NCBI GenBank assembly: GCA_905221615.1 | Contig: CAJNDT010005923.1 | Span: 415,064 to 479,063 of the forward strand | Direction: 5' to 3' | Source: Symbiodinium sp. CCMP2592 | Taxonomy: Eukaryota > Sar > Dinophyceae > Suessiales > Symbiodiniaceae | Length of the DNA: 64,000 nt | Shown here: piece by piece, positions 10,477 to 21,240 of the stretch | Layout of the letters: the number at the start of each line of letters is the position of its first letter | How positions within the stretch are numbered: the first letter of the stretch is position 1 | Notes under the pieces: generated by a model | What the model saw: only the letters and a program-made list of their open reading frames with translations | Database searches by the model: none | Told to the model about the DNA's origin: nothing | Program-made: the position numbers and the translations under genes

Positions 10477-10597
10477 AGCGAGAGATTGCTTGAACAGTGT
10501 CTCGAAATATCTAACACATTACATGGATTTTCATATGCATGTTGCACGTATGCTTGTACAACCAATAAACACACAAGAAAGCCACTAAGTAAATATG

Positions 10598-10758
10598 TAC
10601 ATGCATGCATACATACATACAGGCATACATAGGTACATATATGTATATATACATACATACATACATACATACATACATACGCACATACATACATACATAC
10701 ATACATACATACACACATACATACATACATACATATATACATACACACATACATGTAT
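10598..10758. repeat. (CATA)n microsatellite
   Basis: About 160 bp of CATA/TACA repeat with CGCA and CACA interruptions. Long frames here (MYVCMYVC, IHTYIHTY) are repeat artefacts. Confidence 0.95.
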
Positions 10759-10837
10759 GGATATGTTGTATTTACGCACAGACATACATGCATAAGACAT
10801 GCATGCATAAGGCATACATGCATACATGGTGTATATT

Positions 10838-10948
10838 CATATGAATGGTTGTCAAAATTAGGGTCCCTTTTTGGGTACCGTAAATATTAGGTGCCTTATT
10901 AAAATAGGGACCCAGAAAGGGGCCATAATGTTGACAGCCACCCATATA
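10838..10948. repeat. PAL-I palindromic element, copy 3
   Basis: CATATGAATGGTTGTCAAAA to ATGTTGACAGCCACCCATAT with the typical GGGTCCCTTTTTGGGTACC shoulder. Confidence 0.92.
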
Positions 10949-11572
10949 TGAGCGACACACGCACACAGACATCTACAAAGGCCCAATATCATAAATGCCC
11001 CGAGCGCATCGCGAGGCACGGTAGCATGTAGGTGGATTCAGGTGCCTACAGCTCACTGGATTTACCCTGATCCCAGATGACTAAATCATGAGTTCTCGAA
11101 AATACAACCATTCTAGTAGAGAGCTTCTGCGACCTAAAACCAGACAATCGAGGTACTTGGATCCTCTCTGGGCTATAGAGACGAAATCGTTTAGACACCT
11201 GGACAGGTGCATCTATTGAATCCTGAAACGTGATGGAAGAGGGGAATGAATGTCTGTTGCGACAAATGGAATGCTGACTGAAAAGCATAGGACAAACACA
11301 GTGAGTTTCCAATGTGCTTTTTGGAATCCAGGAACCAAGCTGCGTGTTCTATCCCTTCAGAACCCTCATACCACCCGTAGCGAAGCTAGCAGACTCCGTG
11401 AAAGCGGGCACCAAGCCCCATAGTACCTTCCCAAAACCTGAACCGGCCACCTAAAACTTGAAACCATACTGTAATCATACCCACCTTCTGCCACACCAAA
11501 CCCTGCTCTAGCTATTCTAGGCGCTGTGTGAAACACTCTTCCAGCCTTGTCGAACCAGAAGCAGCACAACAA
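10949..11572. other. unique sequence, weak minus-strand frames
   Basis: Minus frames at 11046-11312 (C-terminal part RFRLYSPERIQVPRLSGF) and 11366-11611 have ordinary composition but no strong splice sites. Possible exons, not supported further. Confidence 0.25.
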
Positions 11573-11693
11573 CCCAGACCCCCGGGAGGATCTAGAAAAT
11601 AGATCCACCAATTTGGGGCACTATACTACCAAGGGTACTCTATAGGAACCCCCATTAAGGGATCTACTTTTTGGATCCGCCCGGGGGTCTGGG
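11573..11693. repeat. single-copy palindromic element
   Basis: CCCAGACCCCCGGGAGGATC at 11573 pairs with GATCCGCCCGGGGGTCTGGG ending 11693, with one mismatch. It has the PAL size and terminal design, but this arm sequence is not repeated in the window. Confidence 0.75.
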
Positions 11694-11814
11694 AAACGAA
11701 TGAAACCCTACGAAGTGACGAAGTCCCCAAATCCGAGCGGACGGAAAATCAACCAACACCTTCCGAGACTCTACATAGTTTAGTATAGCTTCTAATCGTA
11801 TTAGTCTTCGTAGT

Positions 11815-11872
11815 AATACTACTATTAGTATTAGTATTATAACATAGTATTAGTGTTAGTATTAGTATTGTA
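11815..11872. repeat. (TTAGTA)n tract
   Basis: ATTAGTATTAGTATT-type repeat. The 20-bp motif CCAACACCTTNCGAGACTC lies on either side of this region (11754 and 11894). Confidence 0.75.
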
Positions 11873-12009
11873 TCTTTAGCATAGCAATCACTAGCCAACA
11901 CCTTGCGAGACTCCCGGGTTCAGAGCGACGGCTTCCTCCTGGAGCCGGCGCGCGTCCGGCAGCAGCGTGCGCGAGCACCTGCCCCCCCCGGAGTCGCTGA
12001 TGCGTGGGT

Positions 12010-12125
12010 TTTGGTTTAGGGTTTAGGGTTTAGGTTTCGGGTTTATGGTTTAGGGTTTCGGGTTTAGGGTTTAGGGCTCAGGGTTTAGGGTTTCGGGCTT
12101 TGGGTTTCGGGTTTAGGGTTTATAA
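12010..12125 (+). repeat. degenerate TTTAGGG array
   Basis: About 15 heptamers, roughly half perfect TTTAGGG, the rest TTTCGGG, TTTATGG or CTCAGGG. Confidence 0.88.
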
Positions 12126-12466
12126 GGCTTTTTGAGGGGGTGCAGGGCTTAGGGCTTCTAAAAGTTCTGTCGAGGGTCTAGAAAGGGTTTTGAGGGGGGA
12201 TCTGTGAGCTTTGTGGGATGTATAGGATCAGCTATACTGTCGAGACCCTGACCCCAAATTAATCCGTGCCGTGCTGAAAGAGTAACAGCATAGTATATAC
12301 TCTGGAGGGGGCCGGAATATCTACTAAGAACCTGCTATATTGGCACTTGGACCCTTGGGCAACCCTAAACCCTAAACCCTAACCCCATAGACTACTATGT
12401 TGGTACTTGGACCCCTTTGGGAAAGCTTAAACCACGTGAATCCAACTGCCAACAACCGTGTATATG
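12126..12466. other. spacer with partial element ends
   Basis: Two copies of GGNACTTGGACCC (12338, 12399) flank a short CCCTAAA run. Looks like element debris. No coding signal. Confidence 0.4.
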
Positions 12467-12570
12467 TTAGAAGCTTTCCCCACCCTGTAATAGTGACTAC
12501 AAGGAGTATATTAGGGCGCTATTTTTATATATCTATTATACCACTATTACAGGCTGGGGGCCCCTTCTAG
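12467..12570. repeat. PAL-H palindromic element, copy 2
   Basis: TTAGAAGCTTTCCCCACCCT left; AGGCTGGGGGCCCCTTCTAG right. CTATTATACCACTATTACAG is conserved. Confidence 0.9.
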
Positions 12571-12652
12571 TGTATATCAGCAATTCCGGGATCCCAGAGC
12601 CATAGATGCCAGGCCGCTCGCCAGCGATGGAAAAGCGACCTCGAATTAGGTG

Positions 12653-12770
12653 ATGGGAGGCCAAAAGGGGGTTTAAGATTCTTGGGGTAGGGATCTAATG
12701 TGAACCCTATTATGGGAACCCTAATCCCTACTAAACCCCCATAGGCTAAAACCCCTTTTGGCCTCCTATG
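12653..12770. repeat. PAL-N palindromic element, copy 1
   Basis: ATGGGAGGCCAAAAGGGGGT to AACCCCTTTTGGCCTCCTAT, with GGGTAGGGAT and AATCCCTACTAAACCCC inside. Confidence 0.9.
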
Positions 12771-13100
12771 ATTAGGGATTAGAGTTGTAGCGGTTATAGC
12801 ATTTAGGATATGTTGGTTACCGGGTTGCATAGGGCTCATGGTTTGGGAGTTGAGTGCGACATCTGCAATGTCAGTCAGTACTTGCAGGACGAGGGCATAA
12901 CCGTTGAAACTCACACCCAAAATATCATCAAACATCCTACACCCCGATTCCTGTGAACCCTGATCCCTACACCCCACAACCCTAAACCCTAAACCCCAGA
13001 CCCCAAATCCAAAGTCAAAACTACAACAAAGAAACAACAAGGGCATGTGCTGGACTGGAGCCTTCGCCAAGGCCAATGGCCATCGTCATGACCTCAGTAC
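12771..13100. other. unassigned spacer
   Basis: CCCTAAACC words at 12975-13010. The open minus frame across 12567-13076 runs through two palindromic elements and is not taken as a gene. Confidence 0.4.
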
Positions 13101-13253
13101 CACTTGGGGGGGGTTCCGAAAATAGGGAACCTAATATAGTACCCTACATAGTAAGATCGGTGAGGGATCCGAATATAGTACCCTACATAATAAGATCCTT
13201 ATTAACTATAAGGCTCCCAATAAGGTACCCTAATTTTCGGAAACTACCACTTC
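13101..13253. repeat. PAL-J element with internal duplication, copy 3
   Basis: Terminal TTCCGAAAATAGG and TTTTCGGAAACTACC arms. The block AATATAGTACCCTACATA-TAAGATC appears twice in tandem, lengthening the copy to about 150 bp. Confidence 0.85.
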
Positions 13254-13550
13254 AGTGCAGCCCCTCATGGTACCCAACTGCCCATACATTCGGGCTTTGG
13301 GATTGGAGACCAAAACACGGACAGAGACAATCAACCTACAAGGCACCTTGGCTACAACGACCATCAGCAGATATCAATAGTGAGACCGAGACCAATTAAC
13401 AGCGGATAGCAACAGTAACACCATTGCTTCTATTTTTTGCCATGCTCGTGGCTAATTTTCCTTCCAGGCATAGCATGATATTCGTTGCAATACAGTGATA
13501 AACGCTATAACAGATTATCAAGTGATGGGTATGTCTGGTGGCGCGGTTTC

Positions 13551-13795
13551 TACTGCTGCTTCTGCTTCTGCTTCTGCTTCTGCTTCTGCCTCTGCTTCTG
13601 CTACAGCTACGGCTACTGCTACTGCTACTGCTACTGCTGCAGCTGCTGCTACTGCTACTGCTACTGCTACTGCTACTGCTACTGCTACTGCTACTGCTAC
13701 TGCTACTGCTACTGCTACTGCTACTGCTACTGCTACAGCTACTGCTGCTACTACTACTACTACTACTACTACTACTAGTACTAGTAATATCAGTA
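13551..13795. repeat. (CTG/CTA)n trinucleotide array
   Basis: (CTTCTG)n grades into (TACTGC)n and then (TACTAC)n over about 245 bp. All six frames are open as homopolymers. Confidence 0.95.
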
Positions 13796-14484
13796 CTACA
13801 AGTACCCGAACTTCTCCTTGACATCATGATGGTGATGAGAATGATGCGTCATGTTCCTATTTCACGGCAACCAGGGATATTCAGAAGAGTGCCCAGATGT
13901 ACCGACGACAAAGATATTGGCGATCATGCAAATGTTTGTTCTACGAAATCGTGGGATGGTGTCAAGGATGAGGTCCGTATCCTTACGGGTAGCTCTAGCT
14001 TTAGAAGCACATGTCCCATTCCTTCCACGAACGAGAAGCTGCGTAGGGCCATTCTCGACATGCGAACCAGAGCAGCACCTAAAGCGGAGACCGGACGAAG
14101 GTTTCGAGGGGGGCCGTGGATGCTTTGCAGATGCTTCTGTTTTTTAGGTCTTGATTTCAGGTTCAGCCAAACAACAAAATACCACGGTAAGGCTTTATCT
14201 ATACATGGAAATCACAATGAATAATCCTTAAGCATCAGGTTGTTGAAGGGTTTTATGCTGTTGAGGCGGTAGTATTTAGTCACGTAGTCCATTTCTTCGG
14301 AGTTTTTGGCCTGTCTCGTGGCTTAAAGGTCTGCAACACGCCCGCCCGAATTCCACATCCTGAAGCTGCTCAGGTTTGAGCACGGAAATGCGACACGCCG
14401 TTTGACGCCCAAAGAAGGCTTGGGGGTTTATAATTATTCAACTAATCAGGGCTCACACCAAAGATTACGTCCGAACACCGGCCT
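13796..14484. other. unique sequence, weak + frames
   Basis: An ATG frame at 13851-14147 and a second + frame extending to 14224 overlap here, both of mixed composition. Neither has a clear donor. A possible transcribed region, not resolved. Confidence 0.3.
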
Positions 14485-14687
14485 TTACAAAGCTTTGCGC
14501 CTCAACACCGGCAAAAGCAACGGTTGGGGTGTAGGGCTTCGGGTTTGGGGCCTAGTGTGAGGGTCATGAAACAAGACTAGTGACTGAGAAGCTGGTGTTG
14601 CCAAGGCTATTACCATTGCTACACTAACTTTCGACACGACAGCGGTGTTCATCAAGACTGCTACTACTCCTACCGGTATGATTTCTG

Positions 14688-15096
14688 TTAGGCCCATAAC
14701 CCGGGAAAAATCCCCAGGAAGTGACAAGCTGAAAGCTGCAAGGCTCTGGTCGTGGGATTGAAATCGGGCGCAACCAACAAGCCCATCAAGCATAATACGT
14801 CGACAAGGCCTGACAGTGTCCTGTACAAGTTTTCATCCAAGAACAGCAGGTTTGCATGTTTGCAAATGATGTTTGCCCTCATTTTACCCATTCCATACAT
14901 TCCCGATAGATGCAAAGTGCACCGGACTGAAGCATCCAAAGACATACATAGATAAAGCTACAAGCATGCAACTTTGTAGACATGCGGAACCGCTTTCCAG
15001 CAGCCAAATACTCACCATGAGGTTGCGATAGATCCCTTGGCCGGGAAACCTCTTTGGCTTGGCTCTGAAGCGTTCCCGAACTCTTTGCCGGGATAC
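14688..15096 (-). CDS. candidate spliced gene, unknown protein
   Basis: On -, acceptor GTGTCTCAG precedes an 81-nt exon (15096-15016) ending CTCATG|GTGAGT. It is phase 0 at both ends and encodes a very basic 27-residue piece (VSRQRVRERFRAKPKR...). A second possible 39-nt exon (14926-14888) lies between CTTTGGATGCTTCAG and TGG|GTAAAA, also phase 0. A third acceptor (GCCTTGCAG, ending 14736) opens a short frame closing at TAA. Another phase there gives a longer hydrophobic frame to 14485. The first exon is the best supported. Function unknown. Confidence 0.4.
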
Positions 15097-15902
15097 CTGA
15101 GACACTTCAGTCGGTGGTGCGGTGGTTTGAGGCTTGAATTGCGGATACTCACGATTTATAAGGATGGTTGGTCCGGGCTCAAAGTGTAGCGTTTAGAGAA
15201 CCGGGCTTGGGGCTATACGGAGGAACCAATAATGTAACCGGGGCTGCAATGGGATATTGCTCTTTCATGCCTGTAGCTCCTGTCAGCAGGCTGAGCTACG
15301 AAAAGTGGCTTAGTTTAGGGTTGAGGGTTCAGTCACGGTTCTTTGGTATACAGCTGTGGGACTGCTTGGCTGCTTAGCTTGGCTTGTTGTCGAAGAGCGT
15401 TAACACATAAAGCTACAGTTATGGGTAGTTCCACAGATCAACAGTCATCTGCCTCAGCTCTTGGACTCTGGCAGAATAAGACGTCTCTATGTATCTGTCG
15501 GGGTCGGAGGAGTTAGTGGCCCTGATAATCCCTAGTATATGTATATGATATAACGATATACTCCACAACCTATTCCATATAAGGCCCCTTTAGCATAGAA
15601 CCATTGCAGTGGGCCGCACAGCAACCCTTGTAGAACCCTCTAAGGGGACCGCTAGGCATGCATTGAATTCATCTCACATTTAGACTGCGATCTTATAGCC
15701 CCTCACAGGAAACGCATTTGGACCTCTGCCAAAAATGTTTTTGCCAACATCAGCACAGCAGATGCGAACCTACCATCTCAAGCCTCAACCCCCGACCCTC
15801 AAACCTTGAACCTGAAACACCTCGCACCAAAGCCGAATTGCCCTAAGATCCAAACCCTCAGCCTACCCCTAAAACTCTGACCCCTAAGCCTCAAACCCGA
15901 CC
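15097..15902. other. unassigned unique sequence
   Basis: A + frame at 15168-15377 is unconvincing. Positions 15780-15900 are C-strand telomere-like words (CCCTAAAACTC, CCCTAAGCC). Confidence 0.35.
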
Positions 15903-15988
15903 TTAACCCTGAAGAACCTACCTTTTTAAGGACTTGTATAAGGAAATCAAAATGGAAAACCCTAAAAAGGTAGGTTCTTCAGGGTTAA
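15903..15988. repeat. PAL-O palindromic element, copy 1
   Basis: The 26-bp termini TTAACCCTGAAGAACCTACC... and ...GGTAGGTTCTTCAGGGTTAA are perfect reverse complements. The copy is only 86 bp long and looks young. Confidence 0.95.
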
Positions 15989-16149
15989 GGGAATCCCTAT
16001 AGACTGACCCTTCGGCCCAGACACCCGAGGAGTGCAGCGCGCTCCCATCGACGTAGCCGCCGTGCTGTAGCCAGATGCCATCGGGATACATCCGGGCCTC
16101 TGAGGGCTCAGGGTTCAGGATCTGTTTTGAAAGGCCTCTTGTTGATCCC

Positions 16150-16262
16150 TACTTGGGGGTTCATGGGTAGTTATCAGTGGGGTTATAAGTCCCCTAATAT
16201 GGGTCATAAGTACAGCTACCCTACTTATAACCCTACATGTAACTAGCCATGAACCTCCAAGA
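16150..16262. repeat. PAL-G palindromic element, copy 1
   Basis: PAL-G ends are TA-CTTGGAGGTTCATGGGTAG and reverse complement, and the body is rich in TTATAAGT. Here TACTTGGGGGTTCATGGGTA pairs with AGCCATGAACCTCCAAG. Confidence 0.92.
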
Positions 16263-16421
16263 AGCGTTTATACAATAGCGTGGAAAATGTGGGATCCAAC
16301 AGTTTTGGAGCTTTGCAAGCTTTCGTGTGTCGGGTTGAGGATTCGGTGCTTAGCAAGTTGAGGGGTTCCTGATTCAACATGTGGAAAAGGATGCCGGGGT
16401 TCAAAGAGAAGTGTTGGGTGC

Positions 16422-16629
16422 TACTTGGAGGGTCGGGGGACTTAGTAACTGTTTATTTTAGGGACTTATAAGTACCATGACCCCAATTAGGGTCCCTTTT
16501 AAGGTACTTATATCTCTACTTACTACCTACTTACTAAGTCCCCCTAAACCCTAAACCCTATAGTACCCTTATAGAGCCCTTTAAAGGAACCCCTTATAGT
16601 TACTAAGTCCCCTAAAGACCCTCCAAGTA
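16422..16629. repeat. PAL-F palindromic element, expanded, copy 1
   Basis: PAL-F ends are TA-CTTGGAGGGTCGGGGGACTTAGTAA and reverse complement; it shares CTTGGAGG with PAL-G. This copy carries an extra internal CCCTTATAGAGCCCTTTAAA block and a second TTACTAAGTCC before the right end. Confidence 0.92.
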
Positions 16630-16783
16630 CAGGATCAGCTTGAGGAGTTGGGGTCCCAAGGCCCAGAAGGAGGAAGTGCTCGGTCGATGAAATCGGCAAG
16701 ACTTGATATCTCTTTTCTATATAACAGGTCCAAAGTATAAAGCTAGGTAACAAAGGGGTAGGGGATGACCCTATAGGTATGGC

Positions 16784-16812
16784 ATTAGGGTTTAGGGTTT
16801 AGGGTTTAGGTG
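16784..16812 (+). repeat. TTTAGGG short run
   Basis: Three perfect units after TAGGG. Confidence 0.85.
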
Positions 16813-17065
16813 ACAGTTTGACGTTTGAAAGGAGGACATGGACGACATCCAGGCGGAGCCACATCCTACTCTGGCATCATCAACAGCAGCCTAAACAATG
16901 ATGTCAGGCAAATGAAGCCTGCGGCCCGAAAGACTTTTTTTGCTTCCGGGGACAAAACCCTAAACCCCTAGGGATCTAAGGACTCATGTATTAAGGCTTT
17001 TTTGGGCCCAAAGACCATACTATATATGGGTTTTGGGCGATTTTGATCCCCAAGGAACCTTGAAA

Positions 17066-17152
17066 CCCCCTATAATGGGCTATATAATGGGTAGAAAATA
17101 GCCATATTAAGGGTATATACCTAGGGGTCCTCCTTTTACCCTTGGATTGAAA
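17066..17152. repeat. PAL-W element, right part, copy 1
   Basis: CCCCTATAATGGGCTATATA through GTATATACCTAGGGGTCC to TCCTTTTACCC matches the right two thirds of the copy at 47.16 kb. The left arm is missing. Confidence 0.75.
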
Positions 17153-17200
17153 GCCTCGGCGAGGCTCGGCCTGCAACATCAACTTTGAAGCCGCCGTCCG

Positions 17201-17309
17201 GGTTTAGGGTTTAGGGTTTAGGGTTTAGGGGTTTAGGGTTTAGGGCTTGGGGTTTAGGGTTTAGGGTTTAGGGTTTAGGGTTTAGGGTTTAGGGTTTAGG
17301 GTTTGGGGG
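17201..17309 (+). repeat. TTTAGGG array
   Basis: About 15 units, mostly perfect, with three variant units (GTTTAGGG, CTTGGGG). One of the longest arrays in the window. Confidence 0.95.
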
Positions 17310-17752
17310 GTCTCCGATCAAGCACCGATCCAGGAGACTCCAAAATCGATAATTAAGAGCACTTGTGAACGAACACTACCTAAACCCCGGCAGCCTCGTA
17401 GCCTCAAGCCCTCAAAGCAACTCAATCCCTAAACTCTCAATGAAGAAACCTGTAAACTCTACTAAGTCTACTAAGCCCTAGCCCCTGCAACCCGAAGCCA
17501 CAAATCCGAAAGATCTTGAACCTCCAACCCCTACACCCCGAAAAACCCTGAAGCCGCTGAAATCCTTCCCTAAACCCTAAACCCTGAAGCTTAAACCCTT
17601 CGAGCCACTTCCCAGAATTAGCCTCGAGCTCACTTTGCACGTGAAGCAGGCAACCATGAAGGGCCTTGGAGGCTCGGTTTACCGGGTTCAGCTTTTACTT
17701 GTCTATCCTACGTAGAAGAAGGTTGCCGACTATAGTACCCAACTACTAAGAT
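17310..17752. other. spacer with C-strand telomere-like words
   Basis: CCCTAAA variants fill 17400-17600, converging on the G-strand array at 17201-17309. No gene seen. Confidence 0.5.
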
Positions 17753-17845
17753 ATAGGGAACTACAGAAAGTTGGAATATGGTTTCATGGTAGGATACCCT
17801 ATAATTTACCATAAAGGGTTAGGATATTCATACTCCTTTACCTTA
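17753..17845. repeat. PAL-M element, copy 1 (right arm decayed)
   Basis: CAGAAAGTTGGAATATGGTT then TAATTTACCATAAAGGGTT as in the copies at 47.6 and 52.7 kb. The right arm stops at ATATTCATACTCC. Confidence 0.8.
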
Positions 17846-17952
17846 GGGTTTGGGTTTAGTGCCTGGGGCACAGGCGTTGCAGGGCTGCCAGGGATGCACA
17901 TAGGATTTTTGCTGGGGGACTCTGGTGCTTTCGGGTAGGACTTATGTCAGGT

Positions 17953-18075
17953 TTCCAGAGACTCCCAAACCCTTGATATAAGGAGTATACCCCAAGCCTC
18001 AAGTCATACTAGGGCTCCTATTCTAAATTATGGGATATTCCTTAATTGACTCGAAAGATTTTGGAATCTCTGGGA
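17953..18075. repeat. PAL-E palindromic element, copy 1
   Basis: PAL-E ends are CCCAGAGACTCCAATATCCC and its reverse complement. This is the most diverged copy: CCAGAGACTCCCAAACCCTT left and TTTTGGAATCTCTGGG right. Confidence 0.8.
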
Positions 18076-18234
18076 TTCAAAACTTAAAACCCCAAATCCT
18101 AAACCGTAAATCCTGAACCCTAAAAACCCTGTACCTAAACCCAAAAATCCTAAACTCCAAACCCAAGGGAGAATTGGAGGTTCAAGGCTTGGGCGCTCAA
18201 TGTTTAGGGCTCACCGAGCTTCTGGTCTGCTGGA

Positions 18235-18327
18235 TACCCAGAGGCTCCACAGTAGTTCCTTTCTGGGGTTCTTGTTTAGAACCCTATAAGGTATTCCCGA
18301 CAGGAACGACTATGGAGCCTATGGGTA
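18235..18327. repeat. PAL-B palindromic element, copy 1
   Basis: TACCCAGAGGCTCCACAGTA to ACTATGGAGCCTATGGGTA, bounded by TA. The inner GTAGTTCCTTTCTGGGG shoulder resembles PAL-A. Confidence 0.88.
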
Positions 18328-18740
18328 CTTTCTACTGGATACCTTTCGGGATTTTGCTTTTTCGGCTTTTCAAGTTCTGCGCGTGCTACCGCCCCGGATA
18401 TCTGATTTCGTTGCACAAGGTTGATTGCTAGCTATGCAAGGTCTAGCGGTTGCACTATAGTACATTAATAAACAGTCACTTCAAGCCAGAGACAGGCCTC
18501 GTCTTAGGGCCAGAAATGATGCTGATTGAATGAACGGGGACCCGCCAAACTCAGTTAGGTAAAGAGGTTACCCAGCAGCCCCTTGAGAGCAAGGGTCTGA
18601 TTGTCATAGTGTTCGACTATCGGTTAGTTTGATAAGGATACTGGAATTTGCAAAACTTGCAATAGGGTCGGACCGTCGGAGAGCAGAAACAAGGCTTGGG
18701 ATGGCGAGACAGCCCCTAGAACCTAGAACCCTAAACCCTG
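18328..18740. other. unassigned unique sequence
   Basis: Frames here are short or run into flanking elements. Nothing supported. Confidence 0.4.
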
Positions 18741-18838
18741 CCTATAGTCTCCGTTGCAGTTCGTTTTTTGTTTAACCAATTTGATAGTTAGGATCCTATA
18801 AGGTAATCCGAAACAAGGAACTGCAATGTAGACTACCG
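18741..18838. repeat. PAL-A palindromic element, copy 3
   Basis: CCTATAGTCTCCGTTGCAGT to ACTGCAATGTAGACTACCGG. The GC change GTTGCAGT/ACTGCAAT is mostly mirrored on both arms. Confidence 0.88.
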
Positions 18839-19015
18839 GTTCATTGTTTATTCTTGGTCGGGACGTTTGATGCAACAGACTACGAATGGCGGTTGCATTC
18901 CGGGCACACAAAGGATATCATATATGCGGATTGGAAAGTACTTAGAAATCCGTAGACTTTGGCCATGGCACTGATGATCGTGCTTGGGTTGGAACGGCAT
19001 CAACAAGGTCCAGCA

Positions 19016-19150
19016 CCACCGCTGCAACCACCACGACCACCACTACCACGACTACGCCACGACTACGACCACCAACACGACTACGACCGCCACCACAACC
19101 ATCACCACGTCCACCACCACTGCCACCACCGCCGTCACCACCACCAATAG
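19016..19150. repeat. (CCACCA/ACGACC)n tract
   Basis: Imperfect CAC/GAC/CCA triplets over about 135 bp. Runs of His, Thr, Pro or Val in translation are artefacts. Confidence 0.88.
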
Positions 19151-19719
19151 AAACAAAACAAGGACAAAGCACATGCGACCAATAACCAGAGGAAACCAGC
19201 ACATGGCAAAGCAGCAAAACGCCAAACAGCAACAGCAACAACGAAGCCATAGCCAACGCCAGCACCTGCGATGACTAAGACAGCACTGCGACCAAAACGA
19301 AGCTGGCAAGCACACTAAGATCAGAAGCAATCAAGTTCATATCGCCAGGCACTATTTTTAATCCTTAAGCCGTGGATCGTAAACCTCAAACCATAAGTGT
19401 CGAAGTACATAATTAGACATAATTCTCGTCTCATATACTCTCCAAAACGTTAACCTACATAGCTACTATCCTAAGCCCAAGTGCCCAACTATTGGGTCCT
19501 TTGGTTCCTTAAGGAGACATCGCGATGCTGAACTTCGGAAGGACGGCTGGTCGCGCCTTCGCGCGAGCAGCGCCGTGATCATCCAAAGGCTCCAACCTCT
19601 TGGGGCTGATTTCTTTAGATTTAAGCTTAAGGGTTAAGGGTTTAGGGGTTTAGGGTGTGGGGATTTATGGGGTTTAGGGCTTAGGCTCGGCTTAGGGTTT
19701 CGGGTTGAGCTACCTAAAT
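19151..19719. other. spacer, TTTAGGG-like patch at 19620-19700
   Basis: CAG/AAC-rich sequence continues to about 19260, then unassigned sequence, then GGGTTTAGGGG words. No gene supported. Confidence 0.45.
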
Positions 19720-19830
19720 TACCTAAATGTATTCATTGTGATTAGTTCCTGTTTCTGGTTTAACCAATTCTATAATTAGGATCCTATAGGGTAACCTCAT
19801 CAAAAAGGCGCTAGAATGGAGAGTATTCTT
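19720..19830. repeat. PAL-A element, decayed, copy 4
   Basis: TTCATTGTGATTAGTTCC, GGTTTAACCAATTC, TTAGGATCCTATAGGGTAAC and AGAATGGAGAG keep the order of PAL-A, with many substitutions in both arms. Confidence 0.75.
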
Positions 19831-20039
19831 CAACTTAAGATAACGACAGTCTTGAGTGCATGACCCATAGACTACTGCGCAACGAAACAGCTTCTGTAGA
19901 GCCCAGTTAGAGTCTATAGAACAGTCCAGTCTCTGTTGCTTTCGGTCAGGGATGGGCTTGGATAGCTTGGCAGGGGTGTCGGGAAAAAATGGGCTCGAAC
20001 GAACCCTCCCGTCTTCACGGAACCCTGAGCCTCTTTCTC

Positions 20040-20162
20040 TATATCTTGGGTTCGGCCCCCATACACTAACAGTCTATAATAGGGCTACTATTAAGGGCCT
20101 ACTATATCTATATTATGAATATTATCCAACTGTTACTGAGTGGGGGCCGTGCCCAATCTATA
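20040..20162. repeat. PAL-H-like element, copy 3 (diverged)
   Basis: TATATCTTGGGTTCGGCCCC pairs with GGGGCCGTGCCCAATCTATA. Inner ACTAACAGT/ACTGTTACT. The GGCCCCCA core resembles PAL-H but the outer ends differ. Confidence 0.78.
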
Positions 20163-21014
20163 TCCTTCACTTCTTAATTATGGTGGCAACGGACCTGCCT
20201 CGACTCTTCCACCCGCGTGTCGAAGAGCGATGCCCGCGCACGGCGAGCAATGTAGGGATCTTGGCAACTTTCAAGGGGTTCAATAAAAAAAGTCAGGTTC
20301 AACGATATGGGTCTGCATGCGTTCCTTCAAACTAATTCAAAAGGTTGAATTGCAAGGTGTCTAGAAGGGTCCTATACCCAGTTTTACTAAATAAGGGCTC
20401 AGTATAGGGCCTCTACAAATTAGAGAAGGTTTCTGGTGGGTTGTTCTCCTATAAATATAGTAACGAACTCTACATTGATACAAAAGAATGGTAGTATTAA
20501 AAACTCAAGCTGCTGCATTAGCCTGGCAACCGCTGTTGCGCGTCCAGCAGCGCGAACCTCGAGGCAGAAATTCAACAAGCTACAGCTGAAAGTTCCAAGC
20601 ACGCGCCTCAGGCTACCCTGCCAGAGCTTAATGATCGAGGATTGGGCCTTGAGGAGTAACGGCTTCTGGATTTAAGGTAAAGGGTCCAGAGATTGCGCTC
20701 TGATACAGGGTAGTACAGGGCCCGAAATAGTTCTCATTTCGTTCTGGGCATAGTATTACTATACACACGTAGGGACTGTGCACTACGGAACGAAGCAAGA
20801 AAATTAAGATCGGAGGCCAGAAAAGGAAATTGGCTTGACTGGAGACATTAAACCCCAAATCTTCAAGCCTAGACCCTGAGTCGCTTTCCTTTCGAGGGCT
20901 AAGGGTTGGATTCGGCATGATTGGGTTGCCGCACCTCCTTTCCTGATCGATGTTCTGGTCGAAAAGACCCGAAGAGTATAGTCCTAAACCAACACGAAGA
21001 GGCCTCTGAAGCCC
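20163..21014. other. unique sequence, possible small exon near 20.55 kb
   Basis: On -, GCTTGGAACTTTCAG (ending about 20587) is a good acceptor followed by a frame with LLNFCLEVRAAGRATAVARL. The opposite + frame is also open. A decayed inverted repeat lies at 20366-20420. Nothing identified. Confidence 0.3.
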
Positions 21015-21128
21015 TAACCCAAAGGGTCCTATGTACTGTTATGGGGGATACTTCCCTAGGTCATAATAGTAATTCCTAATATGGAAATCCTACATTCTAC
21101 TATATCGGTACATAGGACCCTTTGGGTA
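21015..21128. repeat. PAL-D palindromic element, copy 1
   Basis: TAACCCAAAGGGTCCTATGT to ACATAGGACCCTTTGGGTAA with AGTAATTCCTAATATGG inside. Its homologue at 51852 lies in inverse orientation. Confidence 0.9.
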
Positions 21129-21240
21129 ATACTCAGCCACAAACCGTAAGCCCTCACCAACGTTTCGAGACTAAACCCTTCACCCCTGCCCACCCCAGAA
21201 CCCAACACGCTAAACCCCAAAGATCCGCTCAAAAGATTTT

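Noticed and set aside
10173..10823. 216-codon open frame on -
   Set aside because: Much of it is the (CATA)n microsatellite read as MYVCMYVC. Triplet-phase openness is a repeat artefact.
12567..13076. 169-codon frame on -
   Set aside because: It runs through PAL-N and the end of PAL-H plus telomere-like words; composition follows the repeats.
13538..14224. 228-codon open frame on +
   Set aside because: Its first half is a (CTG/CTA)n array read as poly-Leu. Only the tail is non-repetitive, and it has no splice support.
17201..17309. True chromosome end
   Set aside because: Arrays of TTTAGGG are short, internal and occur in both orientations with unique sequence on both sides, so they are interstitial.
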